Both the position numbers and the translations under genes were made by a program. Shown here piece by piece: positions 33,953-45,635 of a stretch of DNA of 64,000 bases (its first letter is position 1; every line of letters starts with the position of its first letter). The notes under the pieces are model-generated. The model did no database searches. It had not been told where the DNA came from and saw only the letters and a list, made by a program, of their open reading frames with translations. The stretch covers positions 186,001-250,000 of the forward strand of contig NZ_BDCO01000002.1 in the NCBI RefSeq assembly GCF_001613545.1, read 5' to 3'. This DNA is from Terrimicrobium sacchariphilum (GTDB taxonomy: Bacteria; Verrucomicrobiota; Verrucomicrobiia; Chthoniobacterales; Terrimicrobiaceae).

Positions 33953-35107
33953 ATGAAACAGGAAGTTTCCAAAAAAGAGGTTCTCATCGGAGCGATCGTC
34001 GCGGTGTTTCTTATCGCGGTCATCCCGGGTCTGAACGCATTCACTCCGGCGGGGAGTTCACTCCATGTGAGCGATTTCAATATCAACCTGTGGGGACAAT
34101 ATCTCTGCCTGGCCATTGTGGCGGTGAGCATCGACCTGCTCTGGGGATACACGGGATTGCTGAGCCTCGGGCAGATGCTCTTCTTTTCGCTTGGCGGCTA
34201 TGCGCTCGGCATGCACCTCATGCTGATGATCGGCAAGCTCGGTCAATACAAGAGCGACCTGCCGGACTTCATGGTCTTCCTCGGGTATACGAAGCTGCCC
34301 GCGCACTGGGAGCCGTTTGCGCATTTTGGATTTGCCGCCTTCGCGGTACTCTGGGTGCCAGGGGTGGTGGCTTTCATCTTTGGGTATCTCGCATTCCGCT
34401 CCCGCATCCGGGGTGTTTATTTCTCGATCCTCACACAGGCGCTCACCTATGCAGCGTGTCTCCTCTTCTTCCGCAACGAGCTGACGCTGGGCGGCAACAA
34501 TGGGTTTACCGATTTCAAAACCCTGCTCGGCTTTGACCTGGGCACTCCTGGCACACAGCGTGGACTCTACATCGCCTCGGCGGTCGCACTGGTGCTGGTG
34601 TATGTCCTGTGCCGGTGGTTGACCCTGACGAAGTTTGGCAAGGTCCAGCGGGCGATCCGAGACAGTGAAAATCGGGTGCTTTTCTCCGGCTACGCGGCGG
34701 CGAATTTCAAGCTCTTCGTCTTCGTTCTCGCAGGTATGATCGCGGGTCTGGCGGGTGCACTGTACGTGCCTCAGGTCGGCATCATCAATCCCAGCCAGAT
34801 GGAACCCGCCAAATCGCTGGAGGCCATCGTATGGGTGGCGGTGGGCGGACGGGCTTCCCTTATCGGGCCGATCATTGGAGCCATCGGCGTGAATGGCCTG
34901 AAAAGCTGGGCCAGCCAGGCATTCCCTGCGTATTGGCCGATCTTTCTTGGGGCGATGTTTGTGGTGGTCGTGCTCTTCATGCCGCGAGGCGTTGTTGGTT
35001 TGCCCGCGCAGATCCAGGAGGCTTGGCGAAGACATAAGCGAGCCAGGGAGGCTGCCGCAGAAGCTGCTGCTGCCGCAACTCAAGTGCCAAAGGATTCCCA
35101 GTCATGA
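33953..35107 (+). CDS. urtC: Urea ABC transporter permease UrtC
   Basis: A 384-residue LivM-type permease with about nine membrane helices. Segments such as [46 protein letters not shown] and [27 protein letters not shown] are characteristic of UrtC. Its C-terminus is an Ala/Glu-rich tail. The ATG at 33953, 4 nt after the urtB stop, fits the conserved N-terminus. The stop overlaps urtD by 4 nt. Confidence 0.95.
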   Translation: MKQEVSKKEVLIGAIVAVFLIAVIPGLNAFTPAGSSLHVSDFNINLWGQYLCLAIVAVSIDLLWGYTGLLSLGQMLFFSLGGYALGMHLMLMIGKLGQYKSDLPDFMVFLGYTKLPAHWEPFAHFGFAAFAVLWVPGVVAFIFGYLAFRSRIRGVYFSILTQALTYAACLLFFRNELTLGGNNGFTDFKTLLGFDLGTPGTQRGLYIASAVALVLVYVLCRWLTLTKFGKVQRAIRDSENRVLFSGYAAANFKLFVFVLAGMIAGLAGALYVPQVGIINPSQMEPAKSLEAIVWVAVGGRASLIGPIIGAIGVNGLKSWASQAFPAYWPIFLGAMFVVVVLFMPRGVVGLPAQIQEAWRRHKRAREAAAEAAAAATQVPKDSQS

Positions 35108-35856
35108 GCAAGCAGTTCCTACTCGCCGCGGAAGGCGTCACAAAGAGCTTCGATGGGTTCAAGGCCATCAACGACCTGAACTTCTACCTCGATAAGGGGG
35201 AGTTGCGGACGATCATCGGTCCGAACGGTGCGGGCAAAAGCACGTTCCTCGACCTGATCACAGGCCGCACCCGCCCGGATACCGGCACGATCGAGTACAA
35301 AGGGACACCGCTGACGAAGCTAAGGGAATACGAAATTTACCGGCTCGGCATCGGACGGAAGTTCCAGACGCCGAGTGTGTATAGCGACCATACGGTATTC
35401 GAGAACATCCTCCTCGGTCTCGAGGGAAGCCGAAGCGTGTGGCCATCCATTTTCAGCCGGGTCAAGCCGGAGCAGCGGGAGCGCATTCACGAGGTGCTGA
35501 AGACGATCGGCCTTGCCGACAAGGCCGAGCTGAAAGCAGGCACACTGGCGCACGGGCAGAAGCAGTGGCTGGAAATCGGCATGCTGCTCGCGCAAAATGC
35601 CGAGCTGCTCCTCGTCGATGAACCCGCGGCGGGCATGACGGACGAGGAGACCGCCAAGACTGGCGAGTTGCTCCTCAGCCTGGCGGGGAAACACACGATC
35701 ATTGTCATCGAGCACGACATGGTTTTTGTCCGACAGCTCGGCAGCAAGGTTACCGTGCTCCATCAGGGCCACGTCCTTTGCGATGGCTCCCTCGATCAGG
35801 TGCAGGCCGACGAGCGCGTCATCGAAGTTTATCTCGGCCGCAAAAAGAAACACTAG
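35104..35856 (+). CDS. urtD: Urea ABC transporter ATP-binding protein UrtD
   Basis: A 250-residue LivG-type ATPase of normal length. Walker [13 protein letters not shown] (about 40-51), the Q-loop region [11 protein letters not shown], signature [17 protein letters not shown], Walker [16 protein letters not shown] and switch His in [13 protein letters not shown] are all intact. With UrtE it powers urea import. The start overlaps the urtC stop. Confidence 0.96.
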   Translation: MSKQFLLAAEGVTKSFDGFKAINDLNFYLDKGELRTIIGPNGAGKSTFLDLITGRTRPDTGTIEYKGTPLTKLREYEIYRLGIGRKFQTPSVYSDHTVFENILLGLEGSRSVWPSIFSRVKPEQRERIHEVLKTIGLADKAELKAGTLAHGQKQWLEIGMLLAQNAELLLVDEPAAGMTDEETAKTGELLLSLAGKHTIIVIEHDMVFVRQLGSKVTVLHQGHVLCDGSLDQVQADERVIEVYLGRKKKH

Positions 35857-35858
35857 GT

Positions 35859-36818
35859 ATGCTCTCGATCAAAAATCTCTGCGTCTCTCTCGACGGGTCC
35901 CGCATCCTGCGCGATGTCAGCATCGATGTGCCGGAGAATCAGGTGTTTTGCCTCATGGGGCGCAATGGCGTAGGCAAGACGACCACGCTGAAAAGCATCG
36001 TAGGCATTCACCGCCCGACCAGCGGCTGCATCATTTTCAAGGGAAAGGATATTTCCCAGATGCCAGCCGAGGACCGGGCGCGGGCGGGTATTGGCTACGT
36101 CCCGCAGGGGCGCGGTATCTTCCCGCACCTCACGGTGGAGGAAAATCTCTTTATCGGCGCGATCGCCCAGGGCAAGAAGCCCGGTCGCTCACTGGAACGC
36201 ATCTACTCGCTCTTCCCGATCCTGAAGGACTTCCTTTCACGCAAGGGGGGCATGCTCTCGGGAGGCCAGCAGCAGCAACTCTCCATCGCGCGGGCGCTGC
36301 TCACAGAACCGGATTTGTTGATCCTCGACGAGCCGACGGAGGGCATTCAGCCCAACATCATCGATCAGATCGGCGACGCCTTGAAGCTCCTGCGCCGTGG
36401 CGGCCATCACAATGAGCCCGGCCTTATGGCCGAGGCAGTCCAGCTTCTCAAGAAGTTGCGCGATGAATCCGACTATCCGGAACCGGCGCTGATCGAGAAA
36501 CTGAGTGACGACATCAATGAAATGCGGCGTGTGGGCGCAGAGCGAAACGCGGCCGCCTTTACCGAGCTCTCCAGGACGTTCGAGGCCATTCGCCAAAAGG
36601 GCCCGCACGAGGGCAATCTCTTGGGCGAGGAGATCGCCAATGCCCTCGACCAACTCCACAGTGAGAAGTCGATGACGATCCTGCTCGTGGAGCAATATCT
36701 CGATTTTTGTAAAGAACTCGCCGACAACTTCGCCATCCTCGACCGGGGAAGCGTGGTGGCACGCGGGTCGGTGAATGAGCTCACTGATGAAGTTGTCAGG
36801 GAGCATCTCACCGTATGA
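35859..36818 (+). CDS. urtE: Urea ABC transporter ATP-binding protein UrtE with large internal insertion
   Basis: The ATPase has Walker A GRNGVGKTTTLK (about 34-45), signature LSGGQQQQLSIARALL (about 133-148), Walker B LLILDEPTEGIQP (about 153-165) and the UrtE-type VEQYLDF switch segment. UrtE is usually about 230 residues; this one is 319. The extra 90 residues (about 181-270) sit between the helix after Walker B (GDALKLLRR) and SMTILLVEQ. The insertion is charged, helical and begins GGHHNEPGLMAEAVQ. The reading frame is continuous and core motifs are intact, so a functional protein is likely. Confidence 0.92.
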   Translation: MLSIKNLCVSLDGSRILRDVSIDVPENQVFCLMGRNGVGKTTTLKSIVGIHRPTSGCIIFKGKDISQMPAEDRARAGIGYVPQGRGIFPHLTVEENLFIGAIAQGKKPGRSLERIYSLFPILKDFLSRKGGMLSGGQQQQLSIARALLTEPDLLILDEPTEGIQPNIIDQIGDALKLLRRGGHHNEPGLMAEAVQLLKKLRDESDYPEPALIEKLSDDINEMRRVGAERNAAAFTELSRTFEAIRQKGPHEGNLLGEEIANALDQLHSEKSMTILLVEQYLDFCKELADNFAILDRGSVVARGSVNELTDEVVREHLTV

Positions 36819-36827
36819 TGATGTCGT

Positions 36828-37130
36828 ATGCACCTGAGTCCTCGTGAGACGGAAAAACTCATGATCGTGGTCGCTGCCGATCTGGCCCGTCGGCGGCAAA
36901 AGCGTGGGTTGAAGCTGAACTATCCCGAGGCCATCGCCATCCTGACGTACGAGATCCTCGAGGGAGCTCGCGACGGGAGATCGGTGGCCGAGCTGATGAG
37001 CTTTGGCACGACCATCCTCAAGCGCGAGGACGTGATGGAGGGCGTGCCGGAGATGATTGCCGAGGTGCAGGCTGAGGCCACGTTCCCGGATGGCACGAAA
37101 CTTGTTACAGTTCACAATCCCATCCGATGA
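36828..37130 (+). CDS. ureA: Urease subunit gamma
   Basis: A 100-residue UreA with typical [37 protein letters not shown] and the C-terminal [18 protein letters not shown]-type ending (here [19 protein letters not shown]). It forms the small structural subunit of the nickel urease that hydrolyses urea to ammonia and carbamate. It starts 9 nt after urtE and overlaps ureB by 4 nt. Confidence 0.97.
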   Translation: MHLSPRETEKLMIVVAADLARRRQKRGLKLNYPEAIAILTYEILEGARDGRSVAELMSFGTTILKREDVMEGVPEMIAEVQAEATFPDGTKLVTVHNPIR

Positions 37131-37431
37131 TCCCCGGCGAAATCATTCTTTCTCAAGACGGTCACCATGAGGCCAATCAGGGTCTTGAATGGAAAACGAT
37201 CGTTGTCACCCACCGGGGCGACCGGCCCGTACAGGTGGGCAGCCATTTTCATTTTTACGAGGTCAACAGCCTGCTCGACTTTGATCGCGAGGCAGCGCGA
37301 GGGTTTCGGTTGCGCATTCCCTCCGGCACGGCCGTGCGTTTTGAACCGGGCGACACGCGTGAGGTGGAACTCGTGGCTCTCGCCGGGAAACGTGAAGTTT
37401 ATGGCCTCAATGGAAAGGTGAATGGACCGCT

Positions 37432-37435
<4 letters not shown>
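37127..37435 (+). CDS. ureB: Urease subunit beta
   Basis: The 102-residue subunit shows [47 protein letters not shown], then [38 protein letters not shown], both diagnostic for UreB. It is flanked by 4-nt overlaps with ureA and ureC. Length and motifs are normal. Confidence 0.97.
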
Positions 37436-39165
<1,730 letters not shown>

Positions 39166-39167
39166 GT

Positions 39168-39614
39168 ATGGAAATTGTCCGTCATCATCTGCATGTCCAC
39201 CGGTCGGAATCGGATCGCATCATTCCCATCCCGGTGGATCGCGAAGTCCTCGCCAAACGCCGCTGGCGCGCCATCGCGGGCGACGGTCGGGAGTTTGGTT
39301 TCGACCTTGATCATTTGCTTTCCCATGGCGATTTCGTGCTGCGAGAGGAGGGCATTCTCTATGCGATTCGCCAGCGGGAGGAGCCCGTTTTCGAAATTCC
39401 TCTCGGCTATGTCCCGGCGGACGCGGCGCGTGTGGCGTGGCAACTGGGGAACCTCCATTTTCCGATCCAGATCGTGGACGAGGTGATACGGGTTGCGGCG
39501 GATGTCGCCGTAAAACAAATGCTCGATCGCGAACAGATTCCGTACTTTGAGTCGCTGGCCGTCTTCTGTCCGGTGGCCGCCGGGGCGGCGCATCATCACC
39601 ATCATCATGATTGA
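39168..39614 (+). CDS. ureE: Urease accessory protein UreE with natural His tail
   Basis: A 148-residue nickel-binding metallochaperone. The N-terminal peptide-binding domain and the C-terminal metal-binding domain (ARVAWQLGNLHFPIQIVDEVIRV, with the conserved GNLH metal His) are recognisable. It ends in [12 protein letters not shown], six consecutive His that resemble the His-rich tails of enterobacterial UreE and probably store or deliver Ni. The gene overlaps ureF by 8 nt; the ureF ATG lies out of frame within the His-tail codons. Confidence 0.93.
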   Translation: MEIVRHHLHVHRSESDRIIPIPVDREVLAKRRWRAIAGDGREFGFDLDHLLSHGDFVLREEGILYAIRQREEPVFEIPLGYVPADAARVAWQLGNLHFPIQIVDEVIRVAADVAVKQMLDREQIPYFESLAVFCPVAAGAAHHHHHHD

Positions 39615-40299
39615 ACTGGAGCAGGCGGGCCTCGCCTTCCTACTTCAGACTTCGGATGCCACCTTTCCGACGGGCTCGTATGCTCACTCGCTCGGCATGG
39701 AGGAGATGGTGCAGCAGGGACGGGTGCATGATGAGGTGACGCTCCGGGGTTTTTTGAGCGACCATGTGATACCCGCAGCCGCGCACATTGACCTGCCGCT
39801 TGTGGCGGAAGCCCATCGTGCTGTGGAGCGCGATGACATCGAAGACCTTCTTGCGGTGGATCATCTATCCGGAGCGCTGCGACCCGCCCGGGAGCTGCGT
39901 GCGGCGAGTCTTCAGACGGGACGGAGACGCCTGGCGATGCTTGCCGCGGTTTCTTCGGTCCCGATCATCCGAGCTTACCAGGACCGGGCGGCGGGCGATG
40001 CGGCGATCGGGCATCATGCATCGGTCTGGGGTGCGGCGTGCAGCGGCCTCCCGGTAAAGGCTGCGCTTACGGCCTATCTTTATCAATCACTCGCGGGCTA
40101 CTGCGCGGCGGCGCCGAAGCTGATCCGTATCGGCCAGGAGGGAATTCAGCGCGTGCTCACGGCGGCGCTCGGCGGAGCGATGCCTGCCGTGGACCAGGCC
40201 CTCTCTGTGGCGCGTGCCGAAATCGGTTGGTTTGACCCGGTGGTCGATATCGCCTCGATGTGGCACGAGATTTCCGACGAACGACTCTTTATCTCATGA
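39607..40299 (+). CDS. ureF: Urease accessory protein UreF
   Basis: A 230-residue all-helical UreF, acting with UreD and UreG in nickel insertion. Recognisable segments are [32 protein letters not shown] and the C-terminal [13 protein letters not shown]. The ATG at 39607 starts inside ureE; its stop overlaps ureG by 4 nt. Confidence 0.93.
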   Translation: MIELEQAGLAFLLQTSDATFPTGSYAHSLGMEEMVQQGRVHDEVTLRGFLSDHVIPAAAHIDLPLVAEAHRAVERDDIEDLLAVDHLSGALRPARELRAASLQTGRRRLAMLAAVSSVPIIRAYQDRAAGDAAIGHHASVWGAACSGLPVKAALTAYLYQSLAGYCAAAPKLIRIGQEGIQRVLTAALGGAMPAVDQALSVARAEIGWFDPVVDIASMWHEISDERLFIS

Positions 40300-40898
40300 A
40301 AACCCTGCGTATCGGTATCGGCGGTCCGGTGGGATCGGGAAAGACCATGCTTGTCCTGCGGCTCTGCGAATGGATGAGGAACGAGTTCAACATGGCGGTG
40401 GTCACCAACGACATCTATACCCGCGAGGATGCGGAGTTCCTGGTGCGCAATCAGGCCCTGGAGGCCGATCGGGTCATGGGAGTCGAGACGGGAGGCTGTC
40501 CGCACACGGCGATTCGCGACGATACCAGTATGAACGACGCGGCGGTGGCGCAGCTTCAGGCCCGCTTTCCCGGTCTCCAGCTCATCCTGATCGAAAGCGG
40601 TGGCGACAACCTCTCGGCGACGTTTTCGCCTGAACTGGTCGATGTGTTCATCTACGTGATCGATGTCGCGCAGGGGGATAAGATTCCGCGCAAGGGCGGT
40701 CCGGCCATTCGCAAAAGCGATTTGTTGTTGATCAACAAGATCACCCTCGCTCCCCATGTCGGCGCTGATCTGAACGTGATGGCCCGTGATGCGAAAATCA
40801 TGCGCGGCGAGCGACCATTTCTCTTCGCCGACCTGAAGTCCGGCGAGGGGCGCGACGATCTGCTGAACTGGCTGCGGCGCGAGTATCTCTTCGTCTAG
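40296..40898 (+). CDS. ureG: Urease accessory GTPase UreG
   Basis: A 200-residue SIMIBI GTPase that drives nickel delivery to urease. It shows P-loop [27 protein letters not shown], the metal-binding CPH motif in [33 protein letters not shown], and the base-recognition NKITL. The Met of [10 protein letters not shown], overlapping the ureF stop, is the natural start. Confidence 0.96.
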   Translation: MKTLRIGIGGPVGSGKTMLVLRLCEWMRNEFNMAVVTNDIYTREDAEFLVRNQALEADRVMGVETGGCPHTAIRDDTSMNDAAVAQLQARFPGLQLILIESGGDNLSATFSPELVDVFIYVIDVAQGDKIPRKGGPAIRKSDLLLINKITLAPHVGADLNVMARDAKIMRGERPFLFADLKSGEGRDDLLNWLRREYLFV

Positions 40899-40904
40899 TT
40901 TCGT

Positions 40905-41717
40905 GTGATCGGGCACCTGGCGATTGAGTTGGCACGAGGACCGAATGGCCTTACGCATATCGGTCGGCAGTCCTTTCATGCGCCCATGCATCTGAGCAAG
41001 CCATATTGGGACGGTCGCCACCTCATCGTGCAGATGGTGAATTGCACGGCGGGGCTACTAGAGGGCGACGTGGTCGACATTTCCGTGGAGGCTCGTGCGG
41101 GATCATCAGCGATATTAACAAGTCCCAGCGCGCAGCGGGCCTTTCGTGTGCGGGAGGAGGATGCGCTCGCCACGGTGAACCAGACGTTCTCTGTCGAGGC
41201 CGGGGCGTGGCTGGAGGTGTGCCCGGAGATTTTCATTCCGCACAAGGGATCGCGGTTAAGGCAGTCGACACGGATCAATGCGGAGACTGATGCCGAAATG
41301 CTCTTTATCGAATCGCTCGCGCCCGGTCGGGTGGGGTCGGCGGAGTCCTATGCATTTGCCCGGCTGGAGTGGGCTGCCGAGGTGTATGTGGATGGCCGTT
41401 TACAGGTACGGGAACGGTATGACCTTTCCCCGGAGCAAAAGAACATCGAAGCGCTTCGCAAAGTATTTCCCGATGCCTACTATGCGTCGTGCTATCTGGT
41501 GACGCCTCGGCTAGGGGCGCTGGCGGATTTGCGGGCGATGATGCGGGACTCCTCCACGCCGGATCTTTTCATGGCCGCCAGCATCGTCGCTCCCAATGTC
41601 GCTGCCCTGCGCTTGCTGGCCTCTGGCAGCATAGCCCTGCGCCAGGGTATCAAGATGGTGAGGGAATATTGCTATTCGGCGCTCGGTCGCCCGCTGCCTG
41701 ACTGGCGCAAACTTTAG
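40905..41717 (+). CDS. ureD: Urease accessory protein UreD
   Basis: The 270-residue scaffold protein starts with GTG ([35 protein letters not shown]). It contains [39 protein letters not shown] and [22 protein letters not shown], which match UreD/UreH. It binds apo-urease and receives Ni via UreEFG. It is last in the operon, whereas ureD is often first. Its end overlaps the convergent yacG gene by 4 nt. Confidence 0.93.
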   Translation: MIGHLAIELARGPNGLTHIGRQSFHAPMHLSKPYWDGRHLIVQMVNCTAGLLEGDVVDISVEARAGSSAILTSPSAQRAFRVREEDALATVNQTFSVEAGAWLEVCPEIFIPHKGSRLRQSTRINAETDAEMLFIESLAPGRVGSAESYAFARLEWAAEVYVDGRLQVRERYDLSPEQKNIEALRKVFPDAYYASCYLVTPRLGALADLRAMMRDSSTPDLFMAASIVAPNVAALRLLASGSIALRQGIKMVREYCYSALGRPLPDWRKL

Positions 41718-41929
41718 GGTTCGTCGTCGCTGCGTTTGAGCTCGCCTTCGTCGAAGTCGGCGAGTTCCTCGAGATCCTCCGCCGTGATCGGGCTGGCGAT
41801 GCGGTATTCCTCGCCGAGCCAGCGTCCCAGGTCGACCAGCTTGCACCGCTCGGAGCAAAAAGGCGCGTACGAGTGGCTGAACCACGGGCCTTTCTTTCCG
41901 CAGGTGGGGCAGGTGTTCTCTTTGGACAT
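41714..41929 (-). CDS. yacG: DNA gyrase inhibitor/zinc-binding protein YacG
   Basis: A 71-residue protein with the YacG zinc ribbon: [38 protein letters not shown], giving the CxxC...CxxxC ligands and the characteristic [12 protein letters not shown] segment. In E. coli YacG binds GyrB and inhibits gyrase. The acidic C-terminus [14 protein letters not shown] is common. It converges with ureD and is divergent from the AraC gene. Confidence 0.94.
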   Translation of the reverse strand: MSKENTCPTCGKKGPWFSHSYAPFCSERCKLVDLGRWLGEEYRIASPITAEDLEELADFDEGELKRSDDEP

Positions 41930-42027
41930 GGGGGTATTTACGAATCTCTTTCAAACTCCGTCAAGTGGCCCTCTGGCTTCCAGCGCGCCATTGATTCCCA
42001 TCATCCCTCCGCGTTATAAGCTGACTC

Positions 42028-42930
42028 GTGGCGCGCATCCCCCCAGTTTCCCCCCGAGGTGCATCGGTCGCCTTGCTGCCTGAGAACTGGCGAAACCTCC
42101 AGGTTTCCCTGATCTGGGCTTACCGGGGCCGGGTGGCGGAGGAGTTTCTGGATTTTTCCTCGGAGCGGGGAAATGTGACGGCTCGATTGCTTGTTTCGGG
42201 GCGCATGACCGTACGGCGTGGCGGCCTCGTGAGTGTAGCGCTTCCCGGGCAGTGGATGATCATGGGTAACGGGCCGAGCCATCTGAAGTTTGAGCGTGGC
42301 TCGGAGATCCTTTCCATTCATCTCGATGCGCACTGGCACACGGGCCAGCAGGTGATTCCCGAGAGCATGGCGGCCGTGGTCGACAGCCGGGAGGAAGCGG
42401 AACTCACCCGCCTGGGGCGGGCTTTGGAGAAGTTCGTTCGTGATCGGCTGCATGATCCGCGGTTCAGCTTGTTGAGCCAGCCGCTGGAGTTGATCGACTA
42501 TCTCGACAGCCAGACCGTCTTTATCCCGTGGGTGAGTGCCTTGTTCCGCGTTTTGCAACAGGCGGGAGCATCGCTTTTCGTTCCTGCTGCCCAGGATGAC
42601 CGGATCACGCGGGTGCTGCACCTGCTCGGGGCGACACCTTTGGATCAGCCTTTTGAGGAAAAGCGATTGATGTCGTCAGCAGGTATGAGCCGCAGCCATC
42701 TCAATCGGCTCTTTATCAAGCACACGGGACTCACCCCGCGCGGTTTTGCCGAGCGGCGGCGACAGGACTACGCCGTGCGCCGCCTGCGCGAGCCGGGTGT
42801 GACCGCCAAGGTGGTCGCGCTGGAACTGGGCTTCAAGCAGCTCTCGCATTTCTCGCGCTGGTTCAAGGCCCATTCGGGTCTCACCCCGCGAGACTATCAG
42901 GCGCAAAGCCCGCTCAGGCTGCTGACGTAG
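42028..42930 (+). CDS. AraC family transcriptional regulator
   Basis: A 300-residue regulator starting with GTG. The N-terminal 180 residues form a sensor domain with strands typical of cupins (ARLLVSGRMTVRRGGLVSVALPGQWMIMGNG). The C-terminal HTH pair is SSAGMSRSHLNRLFIKHTGLTPRGFAERRRQDYAVRRL and GVTAKVVALELGFKQLSHFSRWFKAHSGLTPRDYQ. Its 3' end overlaps the convergent FAD oxidoreductase gene by 17 nt, and repeats of AraC-operator spacing occur upstream of that oxidoreductase. Confidence 0.92.
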   Translation: MARIPPVSPRGASVALLPENWRNLQVSLIWAYRGRVAEEFLDFSSERGNVTARLLVSGRMTVRRGGLVSVALPGQWMIMGNGPSHLKFERGSEILSIHLDAHWHTGQQVIPESMAAVVDSREEAELTRLGRALEKFVRDRLHDPRFSLLSQPLELIDYLDSQTVFIPWVSALFRVLQQAGASLFVPAAQDDRITRVLHLLGATPLDQPFEEKRLMSSAGMSRSHLNRLFIKHTGLTPRGFAERRRQDYAVRRLREPGVTAKVVALELGFKQLSHFSRWFKAHSGLTPRDYQAQSPLRLLT

Positions 42931-44266
42931 CGGGCTCGTACTCCGGCAGATAACCGCCGTTTTCGCGCAGGATGTCGCGGAGGCGTCCGGTATCGACGTC
43001 GCGCACAGTGCCGTTTTCCGCGAGGGCGAGGGCTGCGGCAGTACCTGCCGCCTCACCCATGGCGAGACACACCGGCATGACGCGTACGCTGCCCTGCACG
43101 ATGCGGTCGGTCGAGATGCTTCTCCCGGCCACGAGCACGTTATCAAAGGAGGATGGGATCAGGCAGCGGTATGGGATGCCGTGCGATTCGCCGGGACCGT
43201 ATCGGGTGAAGCGATTGATCGCCACCTCCCAGTCTTTGTTCGTCGCGGCTTCTTCGCGGGTGAGATGGATGTCGATGAAGTAGGCGTTGCGGCAAATCTC
43301 ATCCTCGAACGTCCGCCGGGAAATATAGTCTTCCACGGTGAGCGTGTAATCCCCGGTGATGCGGCGGGTTTCGCGGGCGCCGACGAGGCTGCCGGTTTGC
43401 ACGAGGTGGCAGTTGCCGAAAGCCTCGGGCTGGAATTCCTTCAGCGCATCGCGATAGGTCGCGGCGAGCTGGCGTCCAGCCATGATGGCGCGGGAGACGG
43501 CGGCGGGATCGGTATTGTCGATCTCGTAGATATGGCCGGCATTGAAGCCGACGCAGCCGGGGCCGACGATGTTGTTGCAAAAGTGCGTGTCGGGGATGAG
43601 CGGATATTTCGCCATCATCTGGTCCATCAGGCTGGGTTTGCCGTCGATGGACTTGCGGGTGTCCGGCATCCGGCGATAGGCCTCTTCGTTCACATTGGCG
43701 AGGACGAAGCAGATCGTAACGGGCTGGAGATTTCCGGTGACAGGTTCTCCCTTTTCAAATTTTCCGCCGGCGAAGGCGACGACATCAGCATCTCCCGAGG
43801 TATCGATGAAGATGCGGGCTTCGATTTTGCTGAGACCCTGTTTGTTCGCGATGGTGAGGCTTTTCACCGTACGCTCCTCGACCTCTGTACCTACGATGAA
43901 GGTGTCAAAGAGCACCGTCACGCCCGCCTCGGTGACGAGGGTATCGTAAACGCGCTTGAGGTGTTCCGCATCGATGGCGACCCAGTCCATCTGATCGGCG
44001 GGCACGTGGGGCGTACCCTCCTTGGAAAGCTGGAAAACCTCCGAGGCGAGGCCGCCGAAGATGATGCGCTGCTGGTCTGAAAAGGGACACCATGCCGGGA
44101 CGAGAGCCGATGTCCCCATGCCGCCGAGGGAGCAGGTGCGCTCGATGAGGAGAACGCGGCGGCCTTGTCGGGCGGCGGAAATTGCGGCGGTGCATCCAGC
44201 GGGGCCGCCGCCAGCGACGACGACATCCCATTGCTGTGAAGAGGGAGAGGAGGGCGGGAGACTCAT
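42914..44266 (-). CDS. FAD-dependent oxidoreductase (FAD_oxidored family)
   Basis: A 450-residue flavoprotein. The dinucleotide-binding motif is DVVVAGGGPAGCTAAISAARQGRRVLLIERTC (about 14-45), with SLGGMGTSALVPAWCPF following. Later come FIDTSGDADVVAFAGG and the C-terminal FAD segment NVLVAGRSISTDRIVQGSVRVMPVCLAMGEAAGTAAALAL. This family is common in Verrucomicrobiota and Planctomycetota, often in polysaccharide clusters, but substrates are mostly unknown. Three GGTTATCC repeats lie upstream, probably bound by the AraC regulator encoded next door. Confidence 0.88.
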   Translation of the reverse strand: MSLPPSSPSSQQWDVVVAGGGPAGCTAAISAARQGRRVLLIERTCSLGGMGTSALVPAWCPFSDQQRIIFGGLASEVFQLSKEGTPHVPADQMDWVAIDAEHLKRVYDTLVTEAGVTVLFDTFIVGTEVEERTVKSLTIANKQGLSKIEARIFIDTSGDADVVAFAGGKFEKGEPVTGNLQPVTICFVLANVNEEAYRRMPDTRKSIDGKPSLMDQMMAKYPLIPDTHFCNNIVGPGCVGFNAGHIYEIDNTDPAAVSRAIMAGRQLAATYRDALKEFQPEAFGNCHLVQTGSLVGARETRRITGDYTLTVEDYISRRTFEDEICRNAYFIDIHLTREEAATNKDWEVAINRFTRYGPGESHGIPYRCLIPSSFDNVLVAGRSISTDRIVQGSVRVMPVCLAMGEAAGTAAALALAENGTVRDVDTGRLRDILRENGGYLPEYEPATSAA

Positions 44267-44310
44267 GGCAAAACTATCCGCCCGCCTCCTGTTTCAGTGC
44301 AACCCGGGTT

Positions 44311-44385
44311 GGTTATCCGGTATGTTCCAAAGGTTATCCGGATTGCTCATATTGGGAACCCGCTCCGTGGGCGACCTGGTTATCC
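44311..44385 (-). promoter_or_regulatory. Tandem GGTTATCC repeats, candidate AraC-type operator
   Basis: GGTTATCCGG occurs at 44311-44320 and again at 44332-44341, exactly 21 bp apart, with similarity continuing past each (TGtTCc versus TGcTCa). A third GGTTATCC is at 44378-44385. A 21-bp spacing of direct half-sites is the arrangement used by AraC-type activators. They lie 45-120 bp upstream of the FAD oxidoreductase start. Confidence 0.6.
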
Positions 44386-44396
44386 TGGAACTCGCT

Positions 44397-45605
44397 TCAG
44401 GCTGCTTTGATGAACCACTCAGGGAAAGGGTCGGGGAAGTGCTTCCAGGCGGAGGGGGCGAGTGTCATCTCGTGATCATCAAGCAGGCAGCCGCGGAGCG
44501 CCTCCTCCATGTCTCTTTCCGGCATCTCCTGGCCGATGAAGACGAGTTCCTGCCGCCGGTCGCCGAAGGGCTGCTGCCATTCCTTGCGAATGGCGGCGAG
44601 AAGATCCTCCTCCTGCGGCCACTGGTCGAGCGGCGCGGATGCCCACCAGGTGCCCATCGGTCGATACTCGCCGCTGCCTCCCGCCTGTGACCAGGAGGCG
44701 ACCACATCGTGTCGGGAGGCGAGCCAGAAATAACCCTTGGATCGCAGCAAGCCGGGCCACTCGCCGTTCAGGAAATTCCAAAAGCGCAGAGGGTGAAAGG
44801 GTCTCCGGGCGCGGAAGACGAAGCTGCCGATGCCGTATTCCTCGGTTTCGGGTGTGTGCTCTCCCTGGAGCTCCTTGATCCATCCCGCCGAGCTTTGCGC
44901 ACGCTCCATATCGAAGCGGCCTGTATTTAGCACCTCATTGAGAGGGACTTTGCCGCGTTCGGCCGCGATCACGCGCGCGCCCGGGTTCAATTTGCGCAGC
45001 ACGGCGTTGAGTTCGTTGCGCTGCTCCGCGGAGACGAGATCGGTTTTGTTGAGGATGATCACGTCGGCAAACTCCACCTGATCGATGAAAAGATCGGCGA
45101 TGGTGCGTTCGTCCTCCTCGCCGAGGGCGAGATCGCGCTCAGCCAGTGTGTCAGCCTGTTCAAACTGGGTGAGGAAATTCGCTGCGTCCACCATTGTCAC
45201 CATCGTGTCCAGTCGGGTGATGTCTTGCAGGCTCTCGCCCTCTTCATTGGCAAAGGTGAAAGTCTGGGCTACCGGAAGCGGCTCCGAAATGCCGCTGGAT
45301 TCGATGAGCAGGTAATCGAAGCGATCCTCACGGGCGAGGCGGGAAACCTCTTTCAGCAGGTCGTCTCGCAGCGTGCAGCAGATGCAGCCGTTGGACATCT
45401 CGACGAGCTTTTCCTCGGTACGGCTCAACTCTGCCCCGCCATCGCGCACAAGGGAGGCGTCGATGTTGACCTCGCTCATGTCGTTAACGATCACGGCGAC
45501 GCGCAGGCCCTCCCGGTTATTCAGGACGTGATTCAGGAGTGTGGTTTTCCCGGCTCCGAGGAAACCGGAGAGAACGGTAACGGGGAGCTTTTTGAGGATC
45601 TTCAT
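44397..45605 (-). CDS. COG0523 (G3E) GTPase, putative zinc chaperone
   Basis: A 402-residue CobW/COG0523 GTPase. P-loop [15 protein letters not shown] (about 12-26), the metal-binding CxCC motif in [13 protein letters not shown] (about 69-81), [13 protein letters not shown], and the guanine-specificity NKTDLVS are present. The CobW C-terminal domain follows ([19 protein letters not shown]). COG0523 proteins under Zur control, such as ZigA, act in zinc allocation under zinc limitation. A divergent Fur/Zur-type regulator and a 40-bp palindrome in the spacer support that role here. The Met of [14 protein letters not shown] is the natural start. Confidence 0.9.
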   Translation of the reverse strand: MKILKKLPVTVLSGFLGAGKTTLLNHVLNNREGLRVAVIVNDMSEVNIDASLVRDGGAELSRTEEKLVEMSNGCICCTLRDDLLKEVSRLAREDRFDYLLIESSGISEPLPVAQTFTFANEEGESLQDITRLDTMVTMVDAANFLTQFEQADTLAERDLALGEEDERTIADLFIDQVEFADVIILNKTDLVSAEQRNELNAVLRKLNPGARVIAAERGKVPLNEVLNTGRFDMERAQSSAGWIKELQGEHTPETEEYGIGSFVFRARRPFHPLRFWNFLNGEWPGLLRSKGYFWLASRHDVVASWSQAGGSGEYRPMGTWWASAPLDQWPQEEDLLAAIRKEWQQPFGDRRQELVFIGQEMPERDMEEALRGCLLDDHEMTLAPSAWKHFPDPFPEWFIKAA

Positions 45606-45635
45606 AACGGTAGGCAATTTGAGTGGATTGAAAAC

